The notes under the pieces: model-generated | What the model saw: only the letters and a program-made list of their open reading frames with translations | Database searches by the model: none | Told to the model about the DNA's origin: nothing | Shown: one piece after another, positions 27,778-37,144 of the stretch | Layout: the number at the start of each line of letters is the position of its first letter | How positions within the stretch are numbered: the stretch's first letter is position 1 | Translations under genes and position numbers: made by a program | Source: Mycolicibacterium rhodesiae | GTDB lineage: Bacteria > Actinomycetota > Actinomycetes > Mycobacteriales > Mycobacteriaceae | NCBI RefSeq assembly: GCF_002086695.1 | Contig: NZ_MVIH01000003.1 | Span: 186,001-250,000 of the forward strand | Reading direction: 5' to 3' | DNA: 64,000 nucleotides

Positions 27778-30674
27778 GACGCTTTCGCTCTCAGCGCGGG
27801 GCGGGCGGCGGTGGCCAGTTCCTCGTCGATACGGGCGCCGAGGCTGCGCAACACGTCGAGCACCAGGCCCAGCACGATCAGGTACACGCCGAGGTCGAAG
27901 AACAGGGCGGTCACGAACTTCACCGAGCCCAGCAGCGGCAGGTGCAGCGAGATGACCGCCGAGGACAACGCGGGCGCACCCATCAGCATCGAGCCGACGG
28001 CGGTGCCGCCGGACAGCGCCAGGCCCGCCCCGAGGATCTTCCCGGCGTCCAGCGGCAGTGTCTCGCCGAGTTCGTAGCGCCCGCCGGCCAGGTAGCGCAG
28101 CACCAGCGCCAGCCCCGCGGTCAGTCCGCCGGCGAACCCGCCGCCGGGAGTGTTGTGTCCGGTGAAGAAGAAGTACACCGACAGCACCATGATCAGCGGG
28201 AAGATCAGCCGGGTCGCCACCTCCAGGACCAGGGAGCGGTTGCGCGGGTCGCGCAGTTCGCTACCGCGCAGCCAGGTGGTGTCGCCGACGGCGGGGCTGT
28301 AGGCCAATGCCGGTAGCGCCCCGATATCGGGCTGGCCGGCATCGGAAACCCGAGGCGCGGCGCCGAACCGACGGTTACGGAACACCAGTGATGCGACGCC
28401 GGTGGCTGCGACCACCAGCACCGAGATCTCTCCGAGAGTGTCCCAGGCGCGGATGTCGACCAGCAGCACGTTGACGGTGTTGGCGCCGTGCCCGCGGTAG
28501 TAGGCCGCGTCCGGCAGCAGATCGGCGATCGGGGTGCCGGTGCGGGCGGCCATCGCGAACGCGGCCAGGGTGGTGACTCCTGCGCCGACGGCGAGCGCCA
28601 GCGCGATCCGCGGGAGCCGGAAGCGCGGCGATTCCTCGGCCTCGGCGGGCAGTGTGCGCAGCACCAGAACGAAGATGACCAGCGTCAAGGTCTCCACCAG
28701 AAACTGTGTCAACGCCAGGTCGGGGGCGCCGTGGAAGGCGAAGATCGCGCCGCAGCCGTAGCCGGTGATGCCGACCAGCAGTACGGCCGCCAACCGGTTG
28801 CGCATCACGGTGGCGGCTACCGCAGCGGCCAGGATGAGCAGGCCGACCACCGGCTGGACCAGCGAATCCCACAGCCGGAACTCAGGACGGTCGAGTGGGC
28901 CGAACGCCAGCACGCCGACGGGGAACAACACCAGCGTCGACAGGATCACCGACTGCGTGACCGGAATCGATCCGCGTTGGGTGACCGCTGTCAGCCGGAC
29001 CGAGGCAACGTCCGCGCCGCGGATCACCGCGTCGTAGATTCGGTCTGCGTTGCCCAGCGGCAACCACGATCCCAGCTGGGCCAGGCGCAGCCGCTCGCGG
29101 CTGACGAACGCCCCGATGCCGATCGCCAGCACCAGTGCCGACAGCAGCAGCGGCAGGCCGACGCCGTGCCACAGCTCCAGCGTGTAGTGGCCGTCTTCGG
29201 CGCCGGCGGCCGGCATGGTTGCCGCGTAGCCGTCCAGTGTGGTGTCCAGCCGGCTGGGCACCAGACCGAAGAACAATCCGGCTGCCGCCAGGATCGCGGG
29301 CGCCACCAGGAATGCCGCCTTGGGGCGGTGCAAATTGGCCACCAGCGTCGTGGGTTCGTGAGATCCCTTGCGCGCGAACGCACCCCACAGGAATCGCAGA
29401 CTGTAGATCGTGGTGAACACCGACCCGGTCACCACGCCGGTGAGCACGACCGGTGCCCACGCGCCGAGTGATTGGCTGTGCGCGATGGTCTCGAAGTCGG
29501 CCTCTTTGGCGACGAACCCGAGGAATGGCGGGACGGCAGCCATGCTGGCGGTCGCTGCCGCCGCGATGACGAACAATCCCGGCATGCTCCTGCCCAGCCA
29601 CGCCAACCTGCGGATGTCGCGGGTGCCGGTCGAATGGTCGATGACGCCGACGACCATGAACAGCGTCGCCTTGAACAGCGCGTGCGCACACAGCATGGCA
29701 AGCCCGGCCAGCATCAGATCCTGACCGCCGCCGCCCACCATCACCGTGATGAAGCCGAGCTGGCTGACCGTGCCGAACGCCAGGATCAGCTTGAGATCGT
29801 TCTCGCGAACCGCGCGCCAGCCGGCCAGCAACATGGTCAGCACACCCAGGGTGATGACCGTGGGTCGCCAGCCCGGCGAGTCGGCGAACCCGGGCGCGAG
29901 CCGGGCGATGAGGTAGACGCCTGCTTTGACCATGGCGGCTGCGTGCAGATACGCGCTGACCGGGGTCGGTGCGGCCATCGCGCCGGGCAGCCAGAAGTGG
30001 AACGGCACGATCGCGGACTTCGACAATGCGCCCACGAGGACCAGCAGGACGCCTACGGCGACGGCGGTCCCGTGTGGAGCCTTGACCACAAGTTCCGAGA
30101 GCAGATAGGTGCCTGCGGAATGGCCGAGGATCACGATGCCGGCGAGCATGGCCAGCCCGCCTGCGGTGGTCACCAGCAGAGCCTGCATGGCGGCCCGGCG
30201 GCTGGTGGCCCGCTCCGCGTAGTGCCCGACGAGCAGGAACGACAAGACCGTGGTCAGTTCCCAGAACGTGTAGAGCAGCAGCATGTTGTCGCTGACCACC
30301 AAGCCGAACATGGCCCCGGAGAACGCGACGAGTTCGGCGGCAAAACTGGGCAGCCGGTTCTCGGTGTGACCGTCACGGTGGTGGAAGTACTCCGCGCAAT
30401 AGAACAGCACCAGCGCCCCGATGCCCAGGACGAGGACGCTCATCACCGCGGACAGGGTGTCGAATCGCAGAGTGATGTTCATCGACAGCTCGGGCGCCCA
30501 CGGGATGTCCAGGGTGGGTGCGGGGCGGCCGGGTTGCGGCCAGTTCAACCCCACCCAGACCAGTGATCCCGCCGGGACCAACGCCAGCGGGTAGAAGGCC
30601 AGCCGCCCCCATCGCCACACGAGAGCCGGCGCCACGGCGGCGGCAATCGCGTGCGCGATCAGGATGACGAGCAT
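27774..30674 (-). CDS. mrpA: Monovalent cation/proton antiporter subunit A fused to MrpB
   Basis: 966 residues. The N-terminal two thirds is the NuoL-like MrpA with SKSAIVPFHFWLPGAM and LKLILAFGTVSQLGFITVM. The C-terminal part (about residues 790-960) contains an MnhB-type region, FTGHNTPGGGFAGGLTAG, so separate mrpB is missing, as in many actinobacteria. First gene of the operon; likely exports Na+ or K+ in exchange for H+, supporting pH and salt homeostasis. A pair of imperfect direct repeats lies 20-70 nt upstream of the start. Confidence 0.95.
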   Translation of the reverse strand: MLVILIAHAIAAAVAPALVWRWGRLAFYPLALVPAGSLVWVGLNWPQPGRPAPTLDIPWAPELSMNITLRFDTLSAVMSVLVLGIGALVLFYCAEYFHHRDGHTENRLPSFAAELVAFSGAMFGLVVSDNMLLLYTFWELTTVLSFLLVGHYAERATSRRAAMQALLVTTAGGLAMLAGIVILGHSAGTYLLSELVVKAPHGTAVAVGVLLVLVGALSKSAIVPFHFWLPGAMAAPTPVSAYLHAAAMVKAGVYLIARLAPGFADSPGWRPTVITLGVLTMLLAGWRAVRENDLKLILAFGTVSQLGFITVMVGGGGQDLMLAGLAMLCAHALFKATLFMVVGVIDHSTGTRDIRRLAWLGRSMPGLFVIAAAATASMAAVPPFLGFVAKEADFETIAHSQSLGAWAPVVLTGVVTGSVFTTIYSLRFLWGAFARKGSHEPTTLVANLHRPKAAFLVAPAILAAAGLFFGLVPSRLDTTLDGYAATMPAAGAEDGHYTLELWHGVGLPLLLSALVLAIGIGAFVSRERLRLAQLGSWLPLGNADRIYDAVIRGADVASVRLTAVTQRGSIPVTQSVILSTLVLFPVGVLAFGPLDRPEFRLWDSLVQPVVGLLILAAAVAATVMRNRLAAVLLVGITGYGCGAIFAFHGAPDLALTQFLVETLTLVIFVLVLRTLPAEAEESPRFRLPRIALALAVGAGVTTLAAFAMAARTGTPIADLLPDAAYYRGHGANTVNVLLVDIRAWDTLGEISVLVVAATGVASLVFRNRRFGAAPRVSDAGQPDIGALPALAYSPAVGDTTWLRGSELRDPRNRSLVLEVATRLIFPLIMVLSVYFFFTGHNTPGGGFAGGLTAGLALVLRYLAGGRYELGETLPLDAGKILGAGLALSGGTAVGSMLMGAPALSSAVISLHLPLLGSVKFVTALFFDLGVYLIVLGLVLDVLRSLGARIDEELATAARPALRAKAS

Positions 30675-30693
30675 GGCACTCCGATCTTGAGGA

Positions 30694-30742
30694 CACGCCA
30701 GCGCGTCGTGGATCTGTTGGGCGCGCCAGCGTGTCGGGATCT
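30694..30742. repeat. Imperfect direct repeat upstream of the mrp operon, possible operator
   Basis: CACGCCAGCGCGTCGTGGAT from 30694 and CGCGCCAGCGTGTCGGGATC from 30722 share 17-18 positions after one gap, about 28 nt apart, on the upstream side of mrpA. Each half is itself weakly palindromic. The spacing and location suit a regulator site or pair of sites. Confidence 0.4.
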
Positions 30743-30844
30743 ACCGGTCGGTCGGGGTGTCAGCCAAAGGTTTTCGGCTATGTCCTTCGTGCAGTCTACG
30801 TGGTTGACTCTTGCGCAGAATGTCCGGCCGGAATGCCGTGGTGC

Positions 30845-31237
30845 TCAGCGTTGCGCAGCTGTCGCTGAAAGTGCTTGTCGAGCAATACGTTTCAGCATGT
30901 TGCCGACGACCACCCGGTGTCCGCCGGATCCGATCACCAGGGCGCGGTAGATCCTGCCCGTGAATCCGGGAAAGGCCGCCCAGGTCTGCGCCGCCACCCG
31001 GGTGCCGCCGGCCGGATCGTCGTCGAGCAGGAAGATCAATCGGTAGACCGAGAACGGGTGCCGTCCCGTGATGGCGAAGCGTTCGTTTTGCTCGGCGGCC
31101 TCGAGGGTGAATCCGAGCGGCACCGTCTCGGGATCGTCGGGGTTGCTGCACATCGTCCGCAGCACCGCGCGCCAGGTCGCTGCCCGGTCCGCAGGCACCG
31201 TTATGGCATGCTCGTCGATATAGGGTAAACGTTCCAT
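30845..31237 (-). CDS. DUF2867-like protein
   Basis: 130 residues from ATG at 31237; the longer frame overlaps the divergent TetR gene. It predicts as a lipocalin- or START-like beta sheet (ERFAITGRHPFSVYRLIFLL, then TRVAAQTWAAFPGFTGRIYR), which fits the DUF2867/SRPBCC type. It is divergent from the TetR gene with only 21 nt between starts, so that regulator likely controls it. Function unknown. Confidence 0.7.
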   Translation of the reverse strand: MERLPYIDEHAITVPADRAATWRAVLRTMCSNPDDPETVPLGFTLEAAEQNERFAITGRHPFSVYRLIFLLDDDPAGGTRVAAQTWAAFPGFTGRIYRALVIGSGGHRVVVGNMLKRIARQALSATAAQR

Positions 31238-31258
31238 ATAGAAGGACTGTACTAGATC

Positions 31259-31861
31259 GTGGCACCCCCGCGGAAGCATGAAACCGACGCCATCCTGGAC
31301 GCGGCGCGCGGCCTGATTCTCGCCGAGGGGCCTCGCGCGGCCAGCGTCGCGGCCATCGCCAAGGCCAGCGGTGCGCCGGTGGGCACGCTGTACCACCGGT
31401 TCGGCAATCGCGACGCGGTGGTGACGGCGGTGTGGCTGCGGGCGCTGGAGCGCTTCCAGGCCCGGGCGATGGCTGCGTCGGGATCAGGGCCGGTGGAGGT
31501 CGCGGTCGCGATGGCGTTGGCTGCGGTCGGCTTCGCAACGGAGTGCAAGGAGGATGCGCGCCTGCTGTTGACCATCCGCCCCGGCGATCTCCGCGACGCC
31601 CAGCCGGACCCGGAATTCACCGCGACGCTGGCGGCGATGAATGCGCCGCTGGCCGACCGGGTGGCTGAGCTGGCTCGCCAGCTGTACGGACGCTCCGACG
31701 CCCGCAGTGTCGACGCCGTCACCAGGGCGGTCGTCGACCTGCCCTACGCGGTGGTGCGGCGCCACGCCCACGGCGAGGGGATACCGCCGTGGGCGCGGGC
31801 CGATCTGTCGGCGTCGGTTCGGGCGCTGTTGACCGCGCCCATGCCGGACGGACCGGCCTAA
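31259..31861 (+). CDS. TetR family transcriptional regulator
   Basis: 200 residues, GTG start. N-terminal helix-turn-helix (residues about 10-55): ILDAARGLILAEGPRAASVA, then GAPVGTLYHRFGNRDAVVTA. The C-terminal ligand domain is helical with no recognised ligand. It probably represses itself and the divergent DUF2867-like gene. Its last 4 nt overlap the convergent hypothetical gene. Confidence 0.9.
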   Translation: MAPPRKHETDAILDAARGLILAEGPRAASVAAIAKASGAPVGTLYHRFGNRDAVVTAVWLRALERFQARAMAASGSGPVEVAVAMALAAVGFATECKEDARLLLTIRPGDLRDAQPDPEFTATLAAMNAPLADRVAELARQLYGRSDARSVDAVTRAVVDLPYAVVRRHAHGEGIPPWARADLSASVRALLTAPMPDGPA

Positions 31862-32250
31862 CGCTGCATGTACGTGATCGTCTGGACGCTGTTGACGGCC
31901 GGGTTCGCAGTATGGAGGACTTCGGTGGTACCCGTTGAGCTGGCCGTCATCCGGGCGCGACGCGCGTCGGCGCTCGCGGCGATCGCGATGCCACCGGCAT
32001 TGACCAGGTGATCCGGGTGCCGGTAGGCGAAGTTACAGTTCGCCGGACCACCGTTGGCGCGGCTTTTTCCTTTGAGGAATGCCGTTGCGCCCGCGGCGAT
32101 CCGGGGCGGATAGCTCGCGACGTTGGCGGTGATGTCGGCGACGAAGACCAGATCGTGGTCGGTCGTGTTGGTCAGCTCGAACTCCCACCCGTCGTAGTTA
32201 GGACCCCAGAGGTCTGGCTGATCCGGCATCGCGGTCATGGTCGCGTTCAT
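31858..32250 (-). CDS. Hypothetical beta-rich protein
   Basis: 130 residues, ATG at 32250 with AAGGA 6 nt upstream. Composition suggests a beta sandwich: WEFELTNTTDHDLVFVADI, then PPRIAAGATAFLKGKSRANG. There is no signal peptide. I do not recognise the family. It overlaps the TetR stop tail-to-tail by 4 nt, and reads toward it. Confidence 0.6.
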   Translation of the reverse strand: MNATMTAMPDQPDLWGPNYDGWEFELTNTTDHDLVFVADITANVASYPPRIAAGATAFLKGKSRANGGPANCNFAYRHPDHLVNAGGIAIAASADARRARMTASSTGTTEVLHTANPAVNSVQTITYMQR

Positions 32251-32369
32251 GGGTGTCCTTCTGCGCTCGAGTTAACTGCCAAGTGCCAGTAAGGATCCCG
32301 TAGACGGTGACGGCTGCGCATCGGCCGATCGGAGGGTGAGAGGGAGGAAACCGGTGTCCCCCAATCGGA

Positions 32370-32801
32370 CTACCGGCAGTACGTACGGACCGGGAGGACG
32401 TGCCCCAGCAGCCCGATCGCCCCGCCGAGGATCGGCCACACCGGCCAGAAATACGCTGTCTCGCCCGTGGTGAGGGCCACCGCCAGCCACACCGCCAGGA
32501 CGATCGCGACCATCGCCAGATAGCCGGCCGCATGCAGGCGCACCGAGGCGCGGGCCGCTCGCTTGCGGGCGGCCACGCGGCGGGGGTCGGTGCGTCGCAG
32601 GTGATCGACCGGAAGGTCGACGAGGACCCGGCGCAGCTGCTCGGTGTTCTCCGCGGCGAAGGCGGCCTGGACGCGGGTCTCGTACTCGGCGAGGTCGACG
32701 TATCCCTGCGCGAGAGCGTGGGAGAGCAGGTCAGCGGTGTTTTCCCGGTCGCGGTCTCCGACCCGGACGGCGGTGGTGGTCATACCGTCCAACTCTGACA
32801 T
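32370..32801 (-). CDS. DUF1707 domain membrane protein
   Basis: 143 residues, or 137 from an in-frame ATG at 32783. Residues about 13-65 form the DUF1707 domain with the usual RVGDRDRENTADLLSHALAQ start and the GYVDLAEYETRVQAAFAA helix; two hydrophobic segments follow (about 92-112 and 117-136). Abundant in actinobacteria, with no established function. It is divergent from an SRPBCC gene with 40 nt between starts. Confidence 0.85.
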   Translation of the reverse strand: MSELDGMTTTAVRVGDRDRENTADLLSHALAQGYVDLAEYETRVQAAFAAENTEQLRRVLVDLPVDHLRRTDPRRVAARKRAARASVRLHAAGYLAMVAIVLAVWLAVALTTGETAYFWPVWPILGGAIGLLGHVLPVRTYCR

Positions 32802-32841
32802 GTCACTAATGGACTGTCAACGGGTGTTGTTGAATTGGGGC

Positions 32842-33297
32842 ATGGCCGATCAGGACAGAATCGTCAGCGCCACCCGACGGATTGCCGCACCCGCCACGAC
32901 CATCTTCGAATTGATCGCCGACCCGGCGCGCCAGCCGGAATGGGACGGCAACGACAACCTCGCGCAAGCAGCCCGGGGCCAGCGGGTCCGCGCCGTCGGG
33001 GACGTCTTCACCACCACGCTGACTCAGGGCCCTAACCGGGAGAACCACGTCGTCGAGTTCGACGAGGGCCGGCTGATCGCGTGGCGGCCTGCGCCCCCGG
33101 GTGGCGCCCAACCGGGTCACCTGTGGCGCTGGCGGCTCGACCCCGCCGACGACGGCACCACTGTCGTGACGCACACCTACGACTGGACGGAGCTGACCGA
33201 CCCGGACCGTCTGCCCCGGGCACAAGCCACCACCACGGACAAACTGGCGGCCTCGATCGACCGGCTCGCCGCGCTCGCCGAGGGTTCCCAGCGGTAA
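32842..33297 (+). CDS. SRPBCC (START/polyketide cyclase-like) family protein
   Basis: 151 residues from ATG at 32842. RIAAPATTIFELIADPARQP EW is the typical first helix of the SRPBCC cavity fold, and TVVTHTYDWTELTDPD a later strand. It would bind a small hydrophobic ligand. A second protein of the fold is encoded at 40206. It converges on the AAA ATPase gene; an 8-bp inverted repeat spans the gap. Confidence 0.85.
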   Translation: MADQDRIVSATRRIAAPATTIFELIADPARQPEWDGNDNLAQAARGQRVRAVGDVFTTTLTQGPNRENHVVEFDEGRLIAWRPAPPGGAQPGHLWRWRLDPADDGTTVVTHTYDWTELTDPDRLPRAQATTTDKLAASIDRLAALAEGSQR

Positions 33298-33369
33298 CGC
33301 CCCGCCGGGTGTGCGGTTTCATTCGCAACACGCCGCCGTGGGCGTATGAGGTCGCACATTCGAAACCGC

Positions 33370-35550
33370 TCAGCGGCCGGCAGCAAACTCTCTCAGCGAC
33401 TCCACCTGCGCCGCGTCCAGCGACGGCCGCACCGTCTCGCGAGCTTTGGCCACATCGGCAGCGGTGACGTCGGCGGCGTCGATCGAGCGGCGCATCGCGG
33501 TCAGCGCAGCCTCCCGCAGCAGTGCCACGCAGTCCGCCGCGCTGTAGCCGTCCAGTTCGCCTGCCAGCGCGTCGAGGTCGACGTCCGACGACAACGGCAC
33601 GGATTTGCCTGCGGTGCGCAGGATTTCGCGCCTTGCGTCGGTATCGGGCGGTTCGACGAACACCAGTTTCTCCAACCGGCCCGGGCGCAACAGTGCCGGG
33701 TCGATCAGATCCGGCCGGTTGGTGGCGCCGAGCACCACGACGTCGCGCAGCGGCTCGATGCCGTCGAGCTCGGTCAGCAGCGCTGCCACCACCCGGTCGG
33801 TGACACCGGAATCGAAGCTCTGCCCACGTCTTGGCGCCAGCGCGTCGATCTCGTCGAGAAAAACCAGCGACGGCGCAGAATCCCTTGCCCGCCGGAACAA
33901 TTCGCGGACAGCCTTCTCCGAGGAGCCGACCCACTTGTCCATCAGCTCGGCGCCCTTCACCGCATGCACACTGAGCCGGCCTGAACTGGCCAGCGCGCGC
34001 ACCACGAAGGTCTTGCCGCAGCCTGGCGGGCCGTACAGCAATACCCCCCTGGGCGGCTCGACGCCGAGGCGGGCGAAGGTGTCCGGATGCTGCAGCGGCC
34101 ACAGCACCGCCTCGGTCAGCGCCTGCTTGACCTCGACCATGTCGCCGACGTCGTCAAGGGTCACCGATCCGACGGACACCTCCTCGGTGGCGGACCGCGA
34201 CAGCGGCCGGATCACGCTCAGCGCGCCGGTGAGATCCTCCTGCGTGAGTGCAGGCGGCTTGCCGTCGTCACTGGCGCGGGCGGCGGCCCGCAGGGCGGCC
34301 TCCCGGACCAGGGCGGCCAGGTCGGCGCGAACGAATCCCGGTGTGCGCTCGGCGATTTCGTCGAGTGCCAGACTCCCGGCCGGGACATCACGCAGCAGCA
34401 CCTCCAAGAGCGCCTTGCGGGTCGCGCCGTCGGGCAGGCTCAAGCCCAGCTCACGGTCACACAGATCCGGTGCGCGAAGCCGCGGATCAGCCGCGTCCGG
34501 CTGCTGGGAGGTGGCCACCAGCACGACGCCGGGAGCGACGACCGCCTTGCGCAGCTCGGTCAGGATCATCGCCGACACCGGCTCGGCCGGGGTGGGCAGC
34601 AGCGCGTCGATATCGGTGATCAACAGCACGCCACCGCCATTGGTGACCGTGGCGACCGCGTCGGCAACCGCGCGCTGTCGATCCTGCGCGGCCAGTGCCC
34701 CGGTGTCGGGCCCGTCGAGCTCTACCAACCGTCGCCCTGCGCACACCGCTCGCACCAGTGTCGCCTTGCCGACCCCCGCCGGACCGGTGACCAGCACACC
34801 CAGATTCGGTTTGGCGCCAAGCTTTTCCAGCAGCTCCGGCTGATCGAGCGCCAGTTTGAGCCATTCGGTGAGCCGACCGGCCTGCACGTGCTGGCCCTTG
34901 AGGTCGTCGACCGACACCGCCGGGGCTTCCGGCCACGTCATCGGCTGGCTCACCGCCGCGGTGGGTCCGGGACCGCCGGCCGTCGGCGTCACACCGTCAC
35001 CCCAGGTGACCGACGAATTCGGTTGCACGCTCACCGGCCCGGCCGGATCAGTGCCGGTCACGGTCAACAATTCCGAGGTCCAGGTGATACCCACCGACGA
35101 GGTCAGCGCCGAGCTGGCCGCAGTGGTGGACGTTCCCGGACCGAGGTCGCGCGGGAGCAGCGATACCGTGTCGCCGACGGTCATCACCTTCCCGAGCAAG
35201 GCCTGGCGCAATGTCGCCGACGTGACCGACTGGGTGGCCAGGGTGGAGCCACGCAACGTGACCGAACGTGCGCCGTACACGGTGACCGGGGCGACCAGCA
35301 CCGTGGTGTCCTCGCGCAGGCCGGCGTTGGACAACGTCACGTCGTCGAGTAGCGCGGTGCCGGCCGGAACATCCGCGGGAGCGATCGCGGCGACCGCCGA
35401 GGTGGTTCGGGAGCCGGTGAGCGACACCGCATCCCACTCGCGGATGCCGAGCGCGGCGAGGGCCTCCGGATGCAGCCGCACCACACCGCGCCGGGAGTCC
35501 AGCGCGGAGGTGTTCAACCGTGCGGTCAGCGCCAGGTTGGACGGCGCCAT
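33370..35550 (-). CDS. CDC48/p97-like double AAA ATPase (Rv0435c-like)
   Basis: 726 residues. Residues 1-100 resemble the CDC48 N-domain (double-psi barrel), followed by two AAA modules. The second is canonical: Walker A GPPGCGKT (507-514), Walker B LVFLDEID (562-569), ATNRPDLIDP and RPGR. The first is altered: GPAGVGKA at 256-263 lacks the Ser/Thr, and LLITDID at 309-315 lacks the Asp-Glu pair. Such unfoldases remodel proteins; the partner is unknown. First base of its ATG is 1 nt after pssA, and it ends the pssA-psd-moeA-SDR operon. Conserved at this place in M. tuberculosis. Confidence 0.9.
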   Translation of the reverse strand: MAPSNLALTARLNTSALDSRRGVVRLHPEALAALGIREWDAVSLTGSRTTSAVAAIAPADVPAGTALLDDVTLSNAGLREDTTVLVAPVTVYGARSVTLRGSTLATQSVTSATLRQALLGKVMTVGDTVSLLPRDLGPGTSTTAASSALTSSVGITWTSELLTVTGTDPAGPVSVQPNSSVTWGDGVTPTAGGPGPTAAVSQPMTWPEAPAVSVDDLKGQHVQAGRLTEWLKLALDQPELLEKLGAKPNLGVLVTGPAGVGKATLVRAVCAGRRLVELDGPDTGALAAQDRQRAVADAVATVTNGGGVLLITDIDALLPTPAEPVSAMILTELRKAVVAPGVVLVATSQQPDAADPRLRAPDLCDRELGLSLPDGATRKALLEVLLRDVPAGSLALDEIAERTPGFVRADLAALVREAALRAAARASDDGKPPALTQEDLTGALSVIRPLSRSATEEVSVGSVTLDDVGDMVEVKQALTEAVLWPLQHPDTFARLGVEPPRGVLLYGPPGCGKTFVVRALASSGRLSVHAVKGAELMDKWVGSSEKAVRELFRRARDSAPSLVFLDEIDALAPRRGQSFDSGVTDRVVAALLTELDGIEPLRDVVVLGATNRPDLIDPALLRPGRLEKLVFVEPPDTDARREILRTAGKSVPLSSDVDLDALAGELDGYSAADCVALLREAALTAMRRSIDAADVTAADVAKARETVRPSLDAAQVESLREFAAGR

Positions 35551-35551
35551 G

Positions 35552-36391
35552 TCAGCGACCGGGCTTGCGCAGGCCGAGCCGGGTCGACCGGCGATTCGGC
35601 TGACCACGACGATCAGCGCGCCGCGCCGCGCGCCGTTGTTTGGGTGCGTCGTTCCATGCCTCCGGCCGCGCCGCGACCCAGCGTTGGCTGCGGATGGTGA
35701 ACGGGATGATGACCAGGTAGCCCGCGATGATCAGCAGGACCAGGATGTACGGGAACAGCAGCAGCGCAGCCGCGGCGGCAGCGATCAGAATCAACAGGAT
35801 CGGCGCGGCATTCGGCGGCATCTTCACAGCCTTGAGCGCCAGCGTGGGCACCCGGCTGATCAGCAGCGTGGCGTTGGCGGCGAACCAGAAGCAGACGAAC
35901 CACGGCGAGGTCCACCAGCCGTGGCCGAACTGCAGCATCGCCGCGAGCGGTCCGATCACGCCGACCGCACCGCACGGCGCAGGCATACCGGTGAAGTACT
36001 CGCGGGTGTAGGCCGGGCGGGTGTCGTCGTCGAGCAGTGCGTTGAATCGGGCCAGCCGCAGCACGATGCACACTGCGTAGAGCAACGCGAAGATCCAGCC
36101 GACCGGCGAGGTGGGCAACAGCGTCACATAGACCACCAGCGCCGGCGCGACACCGAAGTTCACCGCGTCGGCCAGCGAATCGATCTCGGCGCCCATCCGC
36201 GACTGAGCGTCCAGGGCCCGCGCGATGCCGCCGTCGATGCCGTCGAGCACCGCCGCGGCACCGATCAAGGCCAGCGCTATGTGCGGGCGCCCGTCGAGTG
36301 CGAACTTGATCGAGGTCAGCCCGGCACAGATGGCCAGCACCGTCGTCGCGCTCGGCAGAATGCGCATGGCGGACGGGCGGGGTTTGATCAC
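35552..36391 (-). CDS. pssA: CDP-diacylglycerol-serine O-phosphatidyltransferase
   Basis: 279 residues, integral membrane. The CDP-alcohol phosphotransferase signature is seen as [26 protein letters not shown] (pattern DGxxAR then GxxxDxxxD), near residues 50-75, with about six hydrophobic segments. It makes phosphatidylserine from CDP-diacylglycerol and serine. The psd stop overlaps its start by 4 nt, so the two steps of phosphatidylethanolamine synthesis are coupled. A basic C-terminal tail (about 250-279) is Arg-rich. Confidence 0.95.
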   Translation of the reverse strand: MIKPRPSAMRILPSATTVLAICAGLTSIKFALDGRPHIALALIGAAAVLDGIDGGIARALDAQSRMGAEIDSLADAVNFGVAPALVVYVTLLPTSPVGWIFALLYAVCIVLRLARFNALLDDDTRPAYTREYFTGMPAPCGAVGVIGPLAAMLQFGHGWWTSPWFVCFWFAANATLLISRVPTLALKAVKMPPNAAPILLILIAAAAAALLLFPYILVLLIIAGYLVIIPFTIRSQRWVAARPEAWNDAPKQRRAARRADRRGQPNRRSTRLGLRKPGR

Positions 36392-37101
36392 GGCAGCTGC
36401 GCCAACACCGTCTCGCCGGCCAGCGTGCGCTGACCGGGTTCGACCAGGATCTGCGACCCGGCAGGCAGGTAGGTGTCCAACCGCGAGCCGAATCGGATCA
36501 GTCCGTAGGTGTCGCCGATGGCGACCTGGTCGCCGGGGTGCAGTTCGCAGATGATCCGGCGCGCCAGCAGGCCGGCGATCTGCACGACCACCACATCCTG
36601 TCCGTCCGGCGTGCGGATCAGCACGCTGTTGCGCTCGTTGTCCTCGCTGGCCGCCGCCAGTTCAGCCGAATGGAATCGGCCGGGCCGGTATTCCACGGCC
36701 AGCACCTGGCCGCCGACCGGAACCCGTTGCACGTGGGCGTCGAGCAGCGACAGGAAGATGCTGATCCGTGGCCGGGGCCCGGGCGGCAGACCGAGTTCGG
36801 CGGGTGGTTCAACCTCTTCGACCAGACAGATCAACCCGTCGGCCGGGGCGACCACCACACCGGGGCGGCTCGGGGGAGTCCGGGTCGGATGCCGGAAGAA
36901 CCCGGCGTTGGCGGCGGCGGCGGTCAAGCCCGCGCGCCGCAGCCAGCGGTTCTTGCGGCCCACGCCCGCCACCGCCAGGCTCGCCGCGATGAACGGCAGG
37001 CCGGCCGGGTGAACTGGGGGAACGGAGGAACGCACCAGCGCGACCAGCCGCTGGGGGCCGGACTTCATGTTGTCTTCCGCGGTGCGGGGGCGTCTGGCCA
37101 T
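36388..37101 (-). CDS. psd: Phosphatidylserine decarboxylase
   Basis: 237 residues from ATG at 37101; a longer frame start at 37302 would overlap moeA. The short archaeal-type class: [17 protein letters not shown] carries conserved His and Asp residues, and [10 protein letters not shown] contains the Gly-Ser at which the proenzyme cleaves itself to form the pyruvoyl group. It decarboxylates phosphatidylserine to phosphatidylethanolamine. N-terminal membrane-associated part at about 20-60. Confidence 0.94.
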   Translation of the reverse strand: MARRPRTAEDNMKSGPQRLVALVRSSVPPVHPAGLPFIAASLAVAGVGRKNRWLRRAGLTAAAANAGFFRHPTRTPPSRPGVVVAPADGLICLVEEVEPPAELGLPPGPRPRISIFLSLLDAHVQRVPVGGQVLAVEYRPGRFHSAELAAASEDNERNSVLIRTPDGQDVVVVQIAGLLARRIICELHPGDQVAIGDTYGLIRFGSRLDTYLPAGSQILVEPGQRTLAGETVLAQLP

Positions 37102-37144
37102 CGGCGACGATTCTACGTGCGGGCTGTGATTGTGCGGGGCAGAC

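Noticed and set aside
33313..33369. 8-bp inverted repeat GCGGTTTC/GAAACCGC between the SRPBCC and AAA genes
   Set aside because: Arms are short and the loop is 41 nt, so a terminator is possible but not supported strongly enough to list.
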